Below are positions 1-8,619 of a stretch of DNA of 64,000 nucleotides, one piece after another. The stretch spans positions 4,030,001 to 4,094,000 of the forward strand of contig NZ_CP059572.1 in NCBI RefSeq assembly GCF_019175365.1. Direction: 5' to 3'. The notes beneath the pieces were generated by a model. It made no database searches. It was not told where the DNA came from and was given only the letters and a program-made list of their open reading frames with translations. Numbering within the stretch: the stretch's first letter is position 1; each line of letters starts with the position of its first letter. The stretch comes from Actinomadura graeca. Lineage in GTDB: Bacteria; Actinomycetota; Actinomycetes; Streptosporangiales; Streptosporangiaceae. A program made the translations under genes and the position numbers.

Positions 1-81
1 CGGCATGACGAACGCGCCGAGCTGGTTGAGGACGCGGACGGCGACCAGCGCCTTTATGTCCGGGGGTAGTGCTCGACTCAC
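1..81 (-). CDS. MFS transporter, N-terminal fragment (runs off left edge)
   Basis: Reading leftwards from a GTG at 79-81 gives 27 residues: a short polar N-terminus, then a segment (ALVAVRVLNQLGAFVMP) resembling the first membrane helix of actinobacterial major facilitator transporters, whose first helix often carries a similar N-x-L/G-x-F motif. The rest lies beyond the window, so the substrate cannot be guessed. The gene is divergent from the pentapeptide-repeat gene, leaving about 50 bp for both promoters. No strong ribosome site is visible before the GTG. The call rests on one helix only. Confidence 0.5.
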   Translation of the reverse strand, partial: MSRALPPDIKALVAVRVLNQLGAFVMP

Positions 82-131
82 TTCGGGCAAGAGTACGAAC
101 CGCCTCTGACAGTTCAGTAGCGTTCACGTCC

Positions 132-842
132 ATGCCCTCCCGAACAACGCCCTCCAGACCGAACAGCACGCCGAGCACGCCGGGCAAGACGAAGAAGGCG
201 AAGGGGCCCGCGCGCCCCAAGGCGCCCGTGGCGCCGACGGCGGCGGGGCCCGAGCACGATCTCGTCGACGACGCCGTCCATCGCGATCTGGCGTTCGGGG
301 CGTTGGACCTGGGCGGCAGGGACGCGCAGGACGTCGACATCGAGCGGTGCGTGTTCGACGGGACCCGGCTGCCGGGCACGCTGCTGGAGCGGGCCACGAT
401 CTCCGACGCCGTGTTCGACCGCTGTGACCTGGCGAATCTGAGGTTCACGAACTCGCGGGCCTTCGCGGTGGCCGTCAGCGGGTCGCGGATGACGGGCGCG
501 GCGTTCACCGACTGCGCGTTGCAGGACATCGTGGTCGAGGGGTGCCGCGCCGACCTGGCGGGGTTCCGGTTCAGCGCCTTCAAGCGGGCCGTGTTCCGGG
601 ACTGCAACCTTGAGGGCGCGACGTTCCAGAACGCCGACCTGCGCGGCGTCCGGTTCGAGGGGTGCAGGCTGCGCGGGGCCCAGTTCAGCGGGGCGACCAT
701 GGCGGGCGCGCGGTTCTCCGGCTGCGACCTGTGGGGCGTGGCCGGGGTGCAGAGCATGGCCGGGGTGACCGTCGCGGCCGAGGACGCGCCGGGGCTCCTG
801 GCCGGTTTCGCCGCCGAGCTCGGCATCACCATCGAGGGCTGA
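132..842 (+). CDS. pentapeptide-repeat protein
   Basis: The protein has about 236 residues from the ATG at 132; a GTG at 69 is in frame but would overlap the divergent transporter start. The first 45 residues are basic, proline-rich and probably disordered. From about residue 65 onward the chain is a run of A(D/N)LXX-like pentapeptides (for example CDLANLRF, CNLEGATF, ADLRGVRF, CRLRGAQF), which fold as a right-handed quadrilateral beta-helix. Many repeats carry Cys at the position before the central residue. Some members mimic DNA and protect gyrase (MfpA/Qnr), but nothing here proves that role. The stop codon abuts the LexA-like box of the next gene. Confidence 0.85.
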   Translation: MPSRTTPSRPNSTPSTPGKTKKAKGPARPKAPVAPTAAGPEHDLVDDAVHRDLAFGALDLGGRDAQDVDIERCVFDGTRLPGTLLERATISDAVFDRCDLANLRFTNSRAFAVAVSGSRMTGAAFTDCALQDIVVEGCRADLAGFRFSAFKRAVFRDCNLEGATFQNADLRGVRFEGCRLRGAQFSGATMAGARFSGCDLWGVAGVQSMAGVTVAAEDAPGLLAGFAAELGITIEG

Positions 843-858
843 TCGAACAGGTGTTTGA
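843..858. promoter_or_regulatory. LexA (SOS) box, one mismatch from consensus
   Basis: The sequence TCGAACAGGTGTTTGA matches the actinobacterial LexA operator TCGAAC-N4-GTTCGA except for one base in the right arm. It begins directly after the pentapeptide-repeat stop codon and ends 21 bases before the GTG of the AlkB-type repair gene, a normal operator position. The DNA-damage function of the gene it precedes makes a chance match less likely. Confidence 0.65.
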
Positions 859-879
859 CTCGGCAGGTATCCTGGGGGT

Positions 880-1506
880 GTGACCAGCGCTTTCCAAGGC
901 TCGCTGCTGGACGGGACGGACGGGACCGGCCCGCGCCCGCTCAGTGCCGCACGCCGGACGCGGCTGGCCCGCGGCGCCTGGATCGACGTCCTGCCCGGCT
1001 GGATTCCCGGCGCGGACGCGCTGTTCGAGCGGTTGCTCACGTCCGCCCCCTGGCGGGAAGAAAGCAGGCGCATGTACGACAAGGTGGTGGACGTCCCGCG
1101 CCTGCTGGCGTTCTACCGCGAGGGCGACGCGCTGCCCGATCCCGTCCTGGACGAGGCGAAGGCCGCCCTCGACGAGCATTACGCCGCAGAGCTGGGCGAA
1201 CCGTTCCGCACCGCCGGGCTGTGCCTCTACCGGGACGGCCGCGACAGCGTGGCCTGGCACGGCGACAGGATCGGGCGCGGCTCGACGGAGGACACGATGG
1301 TCGCGATCCTGTCCGTCGGGGCGCCGCGTCCGCTGCTCCTCCGTCCGCGCGGCGGCGGCGAGACGATCCGGCACGAACTGGGGCACGGCGACCTCATCGT
1401 GATGGGCGGGAGCTGTCAGCGGACGTGGGAGCACGCGATCCCGAAGAGCGCCCGTGCGAGCGGCCCCCGGATCAGCGTCCAGTTCCGTCCGCGCGGGGTC
1501 CGCTGA
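880..1506 (+). CDS. alkB: AlkB-family Fe(II)/2-oxoglutarate-dependent dioxygenase
   Basis: The 208-residue protein has the AlkB core. The iron ligands are H127 and D129 in the WHGD motif and H185 in RTWEHAIPK, and the 2-oxoglutarate-binding arginines are in RISVQFRPR near the C-terminus. AlkB enzymes oxidatively remove methyl groups from 1-methyladenine and 3-methylcytosine in DNA or RNA. Length is normal for the bacterial short form. The GTG start follows a G-rich stretch (CTGGGGGT) and lies 21 bases downstream of a LexA-like box, so induction by DNA damage is likely. It appears monocistronic. Confidence 0.9.
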   Translation: MTSAFQGSLLDGTDGTGPRPLSAARRTRLARGAWIDVLPGWIPGADALFERLLTSAPWREESRRMYDKVVDVPRLLAFYREGDALPDPVLDEAKAALDEHYAAELGEPFRTAGLCLYRDGRDSVAWHGDRIGRGSTEDTMVAILSVGAPRPLLLRPRGGGETIRHELGHGDLIVMGGSCQRTWEHAIPKSARASGPRISVQFRPRGVR

Positions 1507-1654
1507 GCCATTCCGGAGCGCCGACACGAGTCGAAGCGCTGAGAACACCCCCGAAGCGCCGACACCACCCCGGAACGGGGCGAAGACCTCGCGGGCGGAC
1601 GAACGGCGATGGCACGATGAACGGTGATCCTTCCCGGTGGCTGAGGAGGCCCGT

Positions 1655-4627
1655 TTGCTGCGTCTGGTCGTCTCGCAGACCTCCCCCCGGGCGTATCGGA
1701 CGGTGCTCGACGCGCTCCAGGCGCCCGCCCCTCCCTACGGCCCGCCCGGACGGCACATCCTGATCGAGCCGGGCCAGTACCCCGCGACGGGGTTCCGCAG
1801 TTCGGGGGACTTCGTGCTGACGGCGGCCGGAGGCCCCGGGACGGTCACCCTGGACGGCGCCACCGACGCGACCATCGAGGTCACCGGCAACGTGACGCTG
1901 CAAGGGCTGGTCGTGCGGAACTGGAGCGACGAGGGCAGCGCGCTGGACGTCGCGGAGGGCAGCGTCCTCGCCGAGCAGTGCCGGTTCGTGAGCCGCGCCG
2001 GGACGGTCGCGGTGAGCGTGTGGAACGGGGGGCGGCTGGCGCTCAGGAACTGCCGCGTCCAGGACGGCGCGGTGGTGTACTCGGCGTCGTCGGGGCTCGT
2101 GGAGGGCACCGACCTGGCGGGGGCGGAGAGCAACGCGCTGGCGATCCGCAAGGGCAGCGCGGTGACGGTGCGCGGATGCCGGATCGAGGGCGCGTCCGGC
2201 AGCGGGATCTGGGCGACCGAGGGGTCCAGGCCGCTGATCGAGCAGTGCACGATCAGCGATCCGGGGTCGGCGGCGGTCCTGGTGGACGACCACGCGGACG
2301 CGGCGATCCGCAACTCGGCGTTCCACGGCACCGGGATGTGCTCGCTGGTCGTCCGCGACAAGGGCAGCGCGCTCGCCGAGGACTGCCTGATCGCGGACGC
2401 GGCGATGGAGTCGGTGTGGGTGACCGCGGGCGGGTCGCTCACGGCGCGGCGGCTGCGGATGGAGTCGTCCCGGCGGACGGGCGTGGTCGTCGAGGAGGGC
2501 ACCGGGTACTTCGAGGACTGCGAGGTCCACGGCGCCGCCAGGCACGGGGTGTTCGTCGGCGACCGGGGGCGCGGCACGTTCGTCCGGGGGCGGGTGGCCG
2601 GCGCGGCGGAGATCGGCGTCGCCGTCGTGGCGGGCGGCGGCGGGACGTTCACCGGCGTGACCGTGACCGGCAGCGGGCTGATCGGCGCCAGCGCCGACCC
2701 GGACTGCGAGATGTCGCTGCTCGACTGCGCGATCGTCGACAACCCCGGGACGGGGATCGTGGCGGCCAAGGCGGCGCGGGTCCGGATGGAGGCGGTGACG
2801 AGCGAGCGCAACGGCCAGGCCGACGTCCTGGGCTTCGAGCCGGAGGCCGCCACGGCGAAGGTCGTCGCGACGGCGCGGGCCGCGGCGGCGCGGGCCGACG
2901 CGGACGCCGACGCGGGCACCGACGCGGGCGCCGCGTCCCCCGGGAAGGCGCCCGGGGCGGCGTCCGCCGACGAGCTGCTCGCCGAACTCGACGCGATGAT
3001 CGGGCTCGCGGGGGTGAAGCGGGAGATCAGGAAGCTCACGAACCTGCAGAAGGTCGCCGAGCAGCGGCGGCTCGCGGGCCTGCCGCCGGGCCCGGCGATC
3101 GGGCGGCACATGGTGTTCGCGGGCCCGCCGGGGACGGGCAAGACGACCGTCGCCCGGCTGTACGGCCGCATCCTCGCGGCGCTGGGCGTGGTGGAGAAGG
3201 GCCAGGTCGTCGAGGTGAGCCGCACCGACCTCGTCTCCGAGAACGTCGGCGGGACGGCGTTGAAGACGACCGAGGCGTTCGACCGGGCCAAGGGCGGCGT
3301 GCTGTTCATCGACGAGGCGTATGCGCTCGCCCGCGAGTCGGCGGGCGCCGATTTCGGCCGGGAGGCCATCGACACCCTGGTCAAGCTGATGGAGGACCAC
3401 CGCGACGAGGTCGTGGTGATCGCCGCCGGGTACTCGGCGGAGATGCGGGAGTTCCTCTCGGCGAACCCGGGCCTGAGGTCGCGGATCTCCCGCACGGTCG
3501 AGTTCGAGAACTACGGCCCCGCCGAGCTGCTCCGGATCGTCGAACTCCAGGCGGGCAGGGACGGCTACCGCCTCGCGGACGACACCCGGGCCGCCGTCCT
3601 CGGCCACTTCACGTCCCTCAAGCGGGACGCGTCCTTCGGCAACGGCCGCGCGGCCCGGCACGTCTTCGAGGCCGCCGTCGAGCGGCAGGCGCAGCGGCTC
3701 GCCGACCTGCCGGAACCGCCGTCCGGGGACGAGCTGAGCCTGCTGCTCGCCGAGGACCTCGACGTCGGGACGGGCCTCGCCGCCCGGTTCGGTGAGGCGC
3801 GCGACACCGGCCAGGTCCGCGACGTCCTCGCCCGGCTGACCGGGATGACGGGGCTCACGGAGGTCAAGCGGGAGATCGGGGACCTGCTCGACCTGCTGGC
3901 CTCGGCGCGGCGGCGGCGCGAGGCGGGCCTGGACGCCGAGCCGTTCACCGGGCACCTGATCTTCGCCGGGCCCCCGGGGACGGGCAAGACGACCGTCGCC
4001 CGCCTTTACGGGGAACTGCTCGCGGCGCTCGGGGTCCTCGCGCAGGGCCAGGTCGTCGAGGCCGCCCGCGTCGACCTCGTCGGGCAGTACGTCGGGCATA
4101 CCGCGAAAAAGACGGCGGACGTGTTCGACCGCGCCCGGGGCGGCGTGCTGTTCATCGACGAGGCGTACACGCTGGCGCGGTCCGGCGGGCCGGGGTCCGA
4201 CTTCGGGCAGGAGGCCATCGACACCCTGGTCAAGCTCATGGAGGACCACCGCGACGAGGTGGTCGTCGTGGCCGCCGGGTACACGGCCGAGATGGAGGGC
4301 TTCCTCGCGGCGAACCCGGGCCTCGCGTCCCGGTTCGCCCGCACGCTCACGTTCGAGCCCTACGACGTCGCCGGGCTTGTGTCGATCTTCCTGGGGAAGG
4401 CGGACGGCGCCGACTACCTCGTCCCGGACGGCACGCTCGACGCCCTCGCGGCGCGTGTGGAGGCCGAGGCGGACCGGTTCCGGGAGGGCAACGGCCGCGA
4501 GATCGACAAGCTGTTCCGGTCCGCCGTGACCGCGCACGCCCGGCGCACCGGACGGCTCGCGGACGGCGGCGAGGAGCTCACCAGGGAACAGCTCGCGACC
4601 CTGCTCCCGGAGGACGTCACCGGCTGA
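1655..4627 (+). CDS. right-handed beta-helix protein fused to two CbxX/SpoVK-type AAA+ ATPase domains
   Basis: About 990 residues. The N-terminal ~390 residues are parallel beta-helix repeats (short GxxxxxxNCxxxD-like turns). A charged Ala/Asp linker follows, then two AAA+ modules of the CbxX/CfxQ (SpoVK, EccA-like) family, each with Walker A GPPGTGKTT (around residues 490 and 770), Walker B VLFIDEAY and an arginine-rich sensor region. A GTG at 1637 is in frame, but the TTG at 1655 is preferred because GAGGAGG (1643-1649) lies five bases upstream. The architecture suggests a remodelling ATPase that recognises a partner through the beta-helix; the substrate is unknown. The 3' end overlaps the convergent LysR gene by 11 bp. 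Confidence 0.85.
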   Translation: MLRLVVSQTSPRAYRTVLDALQAPAPPYGPPGRHILIEPGQYPATGFRSSGDFVLTAAGGPGTVTLDGATDATIEVTGNVTLQGLVVRNWSDEGSALDVAEGSVLAEQCRFVSRAGTVAVSVWNGGRLALRNCRVQDGAVVYSASSGLVEGTDLAGAESNALAIRKGSAVTVRGCRIEGASGSGIWATEGSRPLIEQCTISDPGSAAVLVDDHADAAIRNSAFHGTGMCSLVVRDKGSALAEDCLIADAAMESVWVTAGGSLTARRLRMESSRRTGVVVEEGTGYFEDCEVHGAARHGVFVGDRGRGTFVRGRVAGAAEIGVAVVAGGGGTFTGVTVTGSGLIGASADPDCEMSLLDCAIVDNPGTGIVAAKAARVRMEAVTSERNGQADVLGFEPEAATAKVVATARAAAARADADADAGTDAGAASPGKAPGAASADELLAELDAMIGLAGVKREIRKLTNLQKVAEQRRLAGLPPGPAIGRHMVFAGPPGTGKTTVARLYGRILAALGVVEKGQVVEVSRTDLVSENVGGTALKTTEAFDRAKGGVLFIDEAYALARESAGADFGREAIDTLVKLMEDHRDEVVVIAAGYSAEMREFLSANPGLRSRISRTVEFENYGPAELLRIVELQAGRDGYRLADDTRAAVLGHFTSLKRDASFGNGRAARHVFEAAVERQAQRLADLPEPPSGDELSLLLAEDLDVGTGLAARFGEARDTGQVRDVLARLTGMTGLTEVKREIGDLLDLLASARRRREAGLDAEPFTGHLIFAGPPGTGKTTVARLYGELLAALGVLAQGQVVEAARVDLVGQYVGHTAKKTADVFDRARGGVLFIDEAYTLARSGGPGSDFGQEAIDTLVKLMEDHRDEVVVVAAGYTAEMEGFLAANPGLASRFARTLTFEPYDVAGLVSIFLGKADGADYLVPDGTLDALAARVEAEADRFREGNGREIDKLFRSAVTAHARRTGRLADGGEELTREQLATLLPEDVTG

Positions 4628-5522
4628 CGTCGCAGGCCGACGGCCCGGGCAGGAGCGTGCACAGCAGGTCGCGCATCGCCGTGCGGTGGTCGTCGGCGCG
4701 CCAGGCGACCGCGAGGCGGCTCGGCGACAGCCCGGTGACCGGGATCGTCGCGATGCCGGGCCGCCGGTAGATGGCGGCGTTCCCGGACGCCAGGAGGACG
4801 ACGCCGCTGCCGTCCTCGATGGCGGTGAACGTCTCGTCGGAGTTCGCGACGGTCGCGCCGACCCGGACGGGGTGGCCGCCGCGCTCGTCCAGGGCGAGCC
4901 AGAAGTCGCGCAGGGGCCCGGCGCTCCCGGGGAGCGCGAGGAACGGCTCGTCCAGAAGCTCCTTGAACGCGACGGTCTCGCGCCCGGCCAGCGGATGGTC
5001 GTCGCGGACGGCGACCCAGCGCGGCTCCTCGGCGACCACCTGGACGTTGAACGCCTCCTGGCGCGGGATCGGCAGCCACACGAACGCGATGTCGACCTCG
5101 CCCTCGGCGAGCCCGGCGGTCGGGTCGCCCCAGTCGACCTGGCGGAGCCGGATGTCCCAGGCCGGGCGGCGCTCGGCGAACCGCGCCCGCACGTCCGCGA
5201 GCAGCCCGCGCCCGACACTGGTGGACAAACCCACCGTCAGCGTGGACGCCGCGGCCGCGGCCGCGTCGCTGACGGCCCGCTGCGCCGCGTCCCACGCGGT
5301 GAGCATGTCGCGTGCGGCGGGCAGCAGCGCGCTGCCCGCGGCGGTGAGCGCGACGGTGCGGCGGTCGCGGTCGAGCAGCCGCACCCGCAGCTGCTCCTCC
5401 AGCTGCTTGAGCTGCTTGCTGAGCGCGGGCTGGGAGACGAACAGCCGCTCGGCCGCGCGGGTGAAGCTGAGCTCCTCGGCGATCGCGACGAAGTAACGCA
5501 GGTCCCGTAGATGTGCGTCCAC
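4617..5522 (-). CDS. LysR-family transcriptional regulator
   Basis: 301 residues. The N-terminal winged helix-turn-helix (residues 3-62, RYFVAIAEELSFTRAAERLFVSQPALSKQLKQL) is followed by a periplasmic-binding-protein-like effector domain to the end. It is transcribed away from the secreted lipase gene, the usual geometry for a LysR regulator controlling itself and its divergent neighbour. A perfect 7-bp inverted repeat (5547-5567) lies 25 bases upstream of its start and fits an operator. The effector is unknown. Confidence 0.93.
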   Translation of the reverse strand: MDAHLRDLRYFVAIAEELSFTRAAERLFVSQPALSKQLKQLEEQLRVRLLDRDRRTVALTAAGSALLPAARDMLTAWDAAQRAVSDAAAAAASTLTVGLSTSVGRGLLADVRARFAERRPAWDIRLRQVDWGDPTAGLAEGEVDIAFVWLPIPRQEAFNVQVVAEEPRWVAVRDDHPLAGRETVAFKELLDEPFLALPGSAGPLRDFWLALDERGGHPVRVGATVANSDETFTAIEDGSGVVLLASGNAAIYRRPGIATIPVTGLSPSRLAVAWRADDHRTAMRDLLCTLLPGPSACDVSR

Positions 5523-5546
5523 CGGGCCGAGCGTAACGGCTTACCG

Positions 5547-5567
5547 CTTTGTCGGCTCTAGACAAAG
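5547..5567. promoter_or_regulatory. inverted repeat, probable LysR operator
   Basis: CTTTGTC-N7-GACAAAG is a perfect inverted repeat in the 156-bp divergent region between the LysR gene and the lipase gene. Its dyad symmetry and position between two divergent starts match LysR recognition sites. It also sits 30 bp upstream of the predicted -35 box of the lipase promoter, where an activator would bind. Confidence 0.55.
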
Positions 5568-5596
5568 ACGACCCCGCCTTTGCGTTCCCCGCCACA

Positions 5597-5625
5597 TTGG
5601 ATGAAGCACGCATATCACTTACAGT
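5597..5625 (+). promoter_or_regulatory. sigma70-type promoter of the lipase gene
   Basis: TTGGAT (5597-5602) and TACAGT (5620-5625) are separated by 17 bp, a good match to the housekeeping consensus in spacing and sequence. It points to the lipase start at 5679 and lies just downstream of the probable LysR operator. Confidence 0.5.
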
Positions 5626-5678
5626 AGTTTCACCGTCACCGAGACGGGCATGGGGGCGACGAGAGGGGTGCACCGACC

Positions 5679-6920
5679 ATGTCCACCAGGATTCGCCGGA
5701 TCCTGCGCGCCGTGCTGGTGGTGGCGGTGACGGCGACGTCTCTTCAGGGCACCGCCCTCGCGTCGGTCCCGCCGCCTCCCGGCCCTCCCTCCGAGGATCC
5801 GTTCTACACACCGCCGTCCCCGCTCCCGCCCGGCGGCCCCGGCGACGTCTTACGGTCGCGGGAGTCACTGTTCACGGTGGACCCGGTCGGCCGCGTCCCC
5901 TTCCGGGGCGTGCGGTCCTGGCAGGTGCTGTACCGGTCGGAGTCGGCGCGGGGCACGCCGGTCGCGGTGTCCGGGACGGTCCTGGTCCCGACCAGGCCGT
6001 GGGCGGGGCCCGGCGGGCGCCCGCTCGTCTCCTACACGGTCGGGACGCGGGGCCTCGGCGACAGGTGCGCCCCGTCCTATGCCCTCACCCAAGGCCGGGA
6101 CTACGAGGCACTGTTCATCGCCGACGCGCTCGGCCGGGGCTGGGCCGTCACGATCACCGACATGGAGGGCCTCGGCACCCCCGGCCGCCACACCTACGAG
6201 GTGGGCGGCTCGCAGGGCAGGGCCGTCCTGAACATGGCGCGGGCCGCCCGGCGGCTTCCGGACGCCGGGCTCGGCGAGGGTCCCGTCGCGGTCTGGGGCT
6301 ACTCGCAAGGCGGGACGTCCGCGGGCTGGGCGGCCGAACTGGCGGCGACGTACGCACCCGACCTGCCGCTCAAGGGTGTCGTCGCCGGAGGCGTCCCGGC
6401 CGACCTGCGGGCCGTCGCCAGAAGCCTCGACGGCTCCCCGTTCGTCGCGTTCATGTTCATGGCCGCGGCCGGTTACGACGCCGCCTACCCCGAACTGGGC
6501 CTCGCGGGCCATCTCAACGGAAACGGCCGCGCGCTGCTGAAGCGGGTCGAAAGCGTCTGCCTGCTGAGCTTCGACGGCTTCGCCACACTGCTCACCACGG
6601 CCTTCACGAGGATCGGCGACTACACCACCGACAACCCCCTGGAGACCGAGAAGTGGCAGGCCAGGCTGGACGCCAACAAACTCGGCGGCACCGCGCCGGG
6701 AGTCCCGGTGATGCAGTCCCACGCCTCTCTCGACGAGATCATCCCGTTCGGGCAGGCCGACGCCCTGCGCCGCGCCTGGTGCGCGAAGGGCGCGAACCTC
6801 ACCTGGAGGACCTACGGGCTCGCCGGGCATGTGATCGGCGCCGTGCGGAGCGAACCGGACGCGATCGCGTTCCTCACCGACCGCTTCGCGGGCAAGCCCG
6901 CCCAGAGCAACTGCCGCTGA
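5679..6920 (+). CDS. secreted lipase, LIP family (secretory triacylglycerol lipase)
   Basis: 413 residues with a Sec signal peptide (basic start, hydrophobic residues 10-27, cleavage near TALAS-VP). The alpha/beta-hydrolase nucleophile is S209 in GYSQGG, a probable acid residue is in the SHASLDEIIPF region and the histidine is in GLAGH near the C-terminus. It matches the LIP (PF03583) family of secreted esterases/lipases in length and motif order. A ribosome site (GAGAGGGG) lies a dozen bases before the ATG. The divergent LysR gene is the likely regulator. The protein probably hydrolyses acylglycerols or other esters outside the cell. Confidence 0.88.
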   Translation: MSTRIRRILRAVLVVAVTATSLQGTALASVPPPPGPPSEDPFYTPPSPLPPGGPGDVLRSRESLFTVDPVGRVPFRGVRSWQVLYRSESARGTPVAVSGTVLVPTRPWAGPGGRPLVSYTVGTRGLGDRCAPSYALTQGRDYEALFIADALGRGWAVTITDMEGLGTPGRHTYEVGGSQGRAVLNMARAARRLPDAGLGEGPVAVWGYSQGGTSAGWAAELAATYAPDLPLKGVVAGGVPADLRAVARSLDGSPFVAFMFMAAAGYDAAYPELGLAGHLNGNGRALLKRVESVCLLSFDGFATLLTTAFTRIGDYTTDNPLETEKWQARLDANKLGGTAPGVPVMQSHASLDEIIPFGQADALRRAWCAKGANLTWRTYGLAGHVIGAVRSEPDAIAFLTDRFAGKPAQSNCR

Positions 6921-6931
6921 CCCCTATACCC

Positions 6932-6983
6932 GCGCGTACCGGCTTCAGGTCATGCTGACCTCGCATCGGCGCGTACCGGCTTC
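6932..6983. repeat. 15-bp direct repeat in the lipase-SDR gap
   Basis: The 15-mer GCGCGTACCGGCTTC occurs at 6932-6946 and 6969-6983, 37 bp apart start to start, in the 182-bp gap after the lipase stop codon. It may mark a small duplication or a regulator site for the downstream SDR gene. No terminator-like T-run is present. Confidence 0.5.
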
Positions 6984-7102
6984 GCGCCGCACCGGTCCCG
7001 TCCGGCGCGCGTCCGGATAACGGGCGGCTATCACCGCGGCTATTGGACGCCCCTCCCCCACCCAGGCGATCATGCTGTGATCAGGGACGCAAGGGAGGCC
7101 AC

Positions 7103-7768
7103 GTGACGATCTCGCTGGTGACAGGCGGCAACCGGGGCATCGGGCTGGAGGTCTGCCGCCAGCTCGCGGCGCGCGGCCACGAGGTGCTCCTCGGCGCCCG
7201 CTCGCCCGAGAAGGCCGCGCGCGCCGCCGCGGACGCCGGCGCGACGCCCGTCCGGCTGGACGTCACGTCCCCCGGGGACATCGAGCGGGTGGCGGCGGAG
7301 GTCGAGCACCTCGACGTGCTGGTCAACAACGCGGCCATCACCTACGACACCTGGCAGCGCGCCGTCACCGCCGACCTCGGCGTCGTCCGCGAGGCGGCCG
7401 AGACGAACCTGTACGGGCCGTGGCTGCTGACCCAGTCCCTGCTCCCGGCGCTGCGCCGCAGCCGGCACCCGCGGATCGTGAACGTCTCCAGCGAGGCCGC
7501 GTCCCTGGCGAGCCTCGGCGGCGGTACACCCGCCTACACCTCGTCCAAGGTCGCGCTGAACGCGCTCACGCGGATGCTCGCCGCCGAACTGCGCGCGGAC
7601 GGCGTGCTCGTCAACGCCGTCTGCCCCGGCTGGGTCGCCACCGACATGGGAGGCCCCGGCGGACGGCCCGTCGCCGACGGCGCCGCGAGCGTGGTGTGGG
7701 CCGCGACCCTCCCCGACGACGGCCCGACCGGCGGGTTCTTCCGCGACGGCCGTCCCCTTCCCTGGTGA
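7103..7768 (+). CDS. SDR-family NAD(P)-dependent oxidoreductase
   Basis: 221 residues from the GTG at 7103, chosen because AAGGGAGG sits a few bases upstream; a longer in-frame start at 7043 lacks one. The classical SDR motifs are present: the TGGNRGIG nucleotide-binding glycine motif at residues 7-14, NNAA after the fourth strand, the catalytic Ser in VNVSSEA, and YxxxK as YTSSK. PG-motif residues (VCPGWVATDM) complete the fold. It probably reduces a carbonyl or oxidises an alcohol; the substrate is unknown. It is co-transcribed with the NmrA-like gene 11 bp downstream. Confidence 0.92.
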   Translation: MTISLVTGGNRGIGLEVCRQLAARGHEVLLGARSPEKAARAAADAGATPVRLDVTSPGDIERVAAEVEHLDVLVNNAAITYDTWQRAVTADLGVVREAAETNLYGPWLLTQSLLPALRRSRHPRIVNVSSEAASLASLGGGTPAYTSSKVALNALTRMLAAELRADGVLVNAVCPGWVATDMGGPGGRPVADGAASVVWAATLPDDGPTGGFFRDGRPLPW

Positions 7769-7779
7769 GAGGCGATCGC

Positions 7780-8610
7780 ATGATCCTGGTCACCGGCGCC
7801 ACCGGCAACGTCGGCGCCGAACTCGTCCGCATCCTGGCCGCCGAGGGCGGGCCGGTGCGCGCCCTCGTCCGCGCCCTTCCGCCCACGCGCGCGGACGGCG
7901 TGGAGCACGTCACCGGCGACCTCGACGAGCCCGCGTCCCTCCGCCCCGCGCTCGACGGCGTGACCGGCCTGTTCCTCCTCCCCGGCTACCGCGACATGCC
8001 CGGCGTCCTGGACGAGGCGCGGCGGGCCGGGGTCGGGCGGGTCGTCCAGCTGTCCGGCGGCTCGGCGGGCAGCGGCGACCTCACCAACGCGATCACCCGC
8101 TACATGGTCGGCAGCGAGCGGGCCGTCCACGAGTCGGGACTGCCGTGGACGGTCCTGCGGCCGAGCGCGTTCATGTCCAACGCGCTGCGCTGGCTTCCGC
8201 AGCTGCGGGCGGGCGACACCGTCCGCGTGCCGTTCGCGGGGGTCCGCACCGCGTCCGTCGACCCCCGCGACATCGCGGCCGTCGCGGCGAAGGCCCTGCT
8301 GGAGGACGGCCACGAAGGCGCGGTCTACCACCCGACCGGCGGCGAGGCGCTCCTGCCCGCGGACCAGGTCCGCGTCCTGGCCGGCGTCCTCGGCCGCGAC
8401 CTGCGCTTCGAGGCGCAGCCGGACGACGAGGCGCGGGCGGAGATGAGCAAGACCACCCCTCCGGAGTACGTGGACGCGTTCTTCGACTTCTACGTGACGG
8501 GCTCGCTCGACGAATCGGTCGTCCGCCCGGACGTCCGGTCCGTCACGGGCCGCCCGCCCCGCACCTTCCGCGAGTGGGCCGAGGCGAACCGCGGGGCCTT
8601 CGAGGGGTGA
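7780..8610 (+). CDS. NmrA-like NAD(P)-binding (atypical SDR) protein
   Basis: 276 residues beginning at the ATG at 7780, with GAGAGG seven bases upstream. The N-terminal TGATGNVG motif binds NAD(P). The classical catalytic YxxxK is absent, and the layout (short Rossmann fold plus a C-terminal alpha region with WTVLRPSAFM and VDPRDIAAVA) matches the NmrA/TMR family of redox sensors and quinone or flavonoid reductases. It follows the SDR gene by 11 bp, so the two probably act in one process. It ends 9 bp from the convergent FAD/FeS dehydrogenase gene. Confidence 0.88.
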   Translation: MILVTGATGNVGAELVRILAAEGGPVRALVRALPPTRADGVEHVTGDLDEPASLRPALDGVTGLFLLPGYRDMPGVLDEARRAGVGRVVQLSGGSAGSGDLTNAITRYMVGSERAVHESGLPWTVLRPSAFMSNALRWLPQLRAGDTVRVPFAGVRTASVDPRDIAAVAAKALLEDGHEGAVYHPTGGEALLPADQVRVLAGVLGRDLRFEAQPDDEARAEMSKTTPPEYVDAFFDFYVTGSLDESVVRPDVRSVTGRPPRTFREWAEANRGAFEG

Positions 8611-8619
8611 TCCGGCGCG

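Noticed and set aside
1472-5218. Long minus-strand open frame across the beta-helix/AAA+ gene
   Set aside because: Low-complexity Arg/Gly/Pro translation with no domain; the plus-strand gene has intact Walker motifs.
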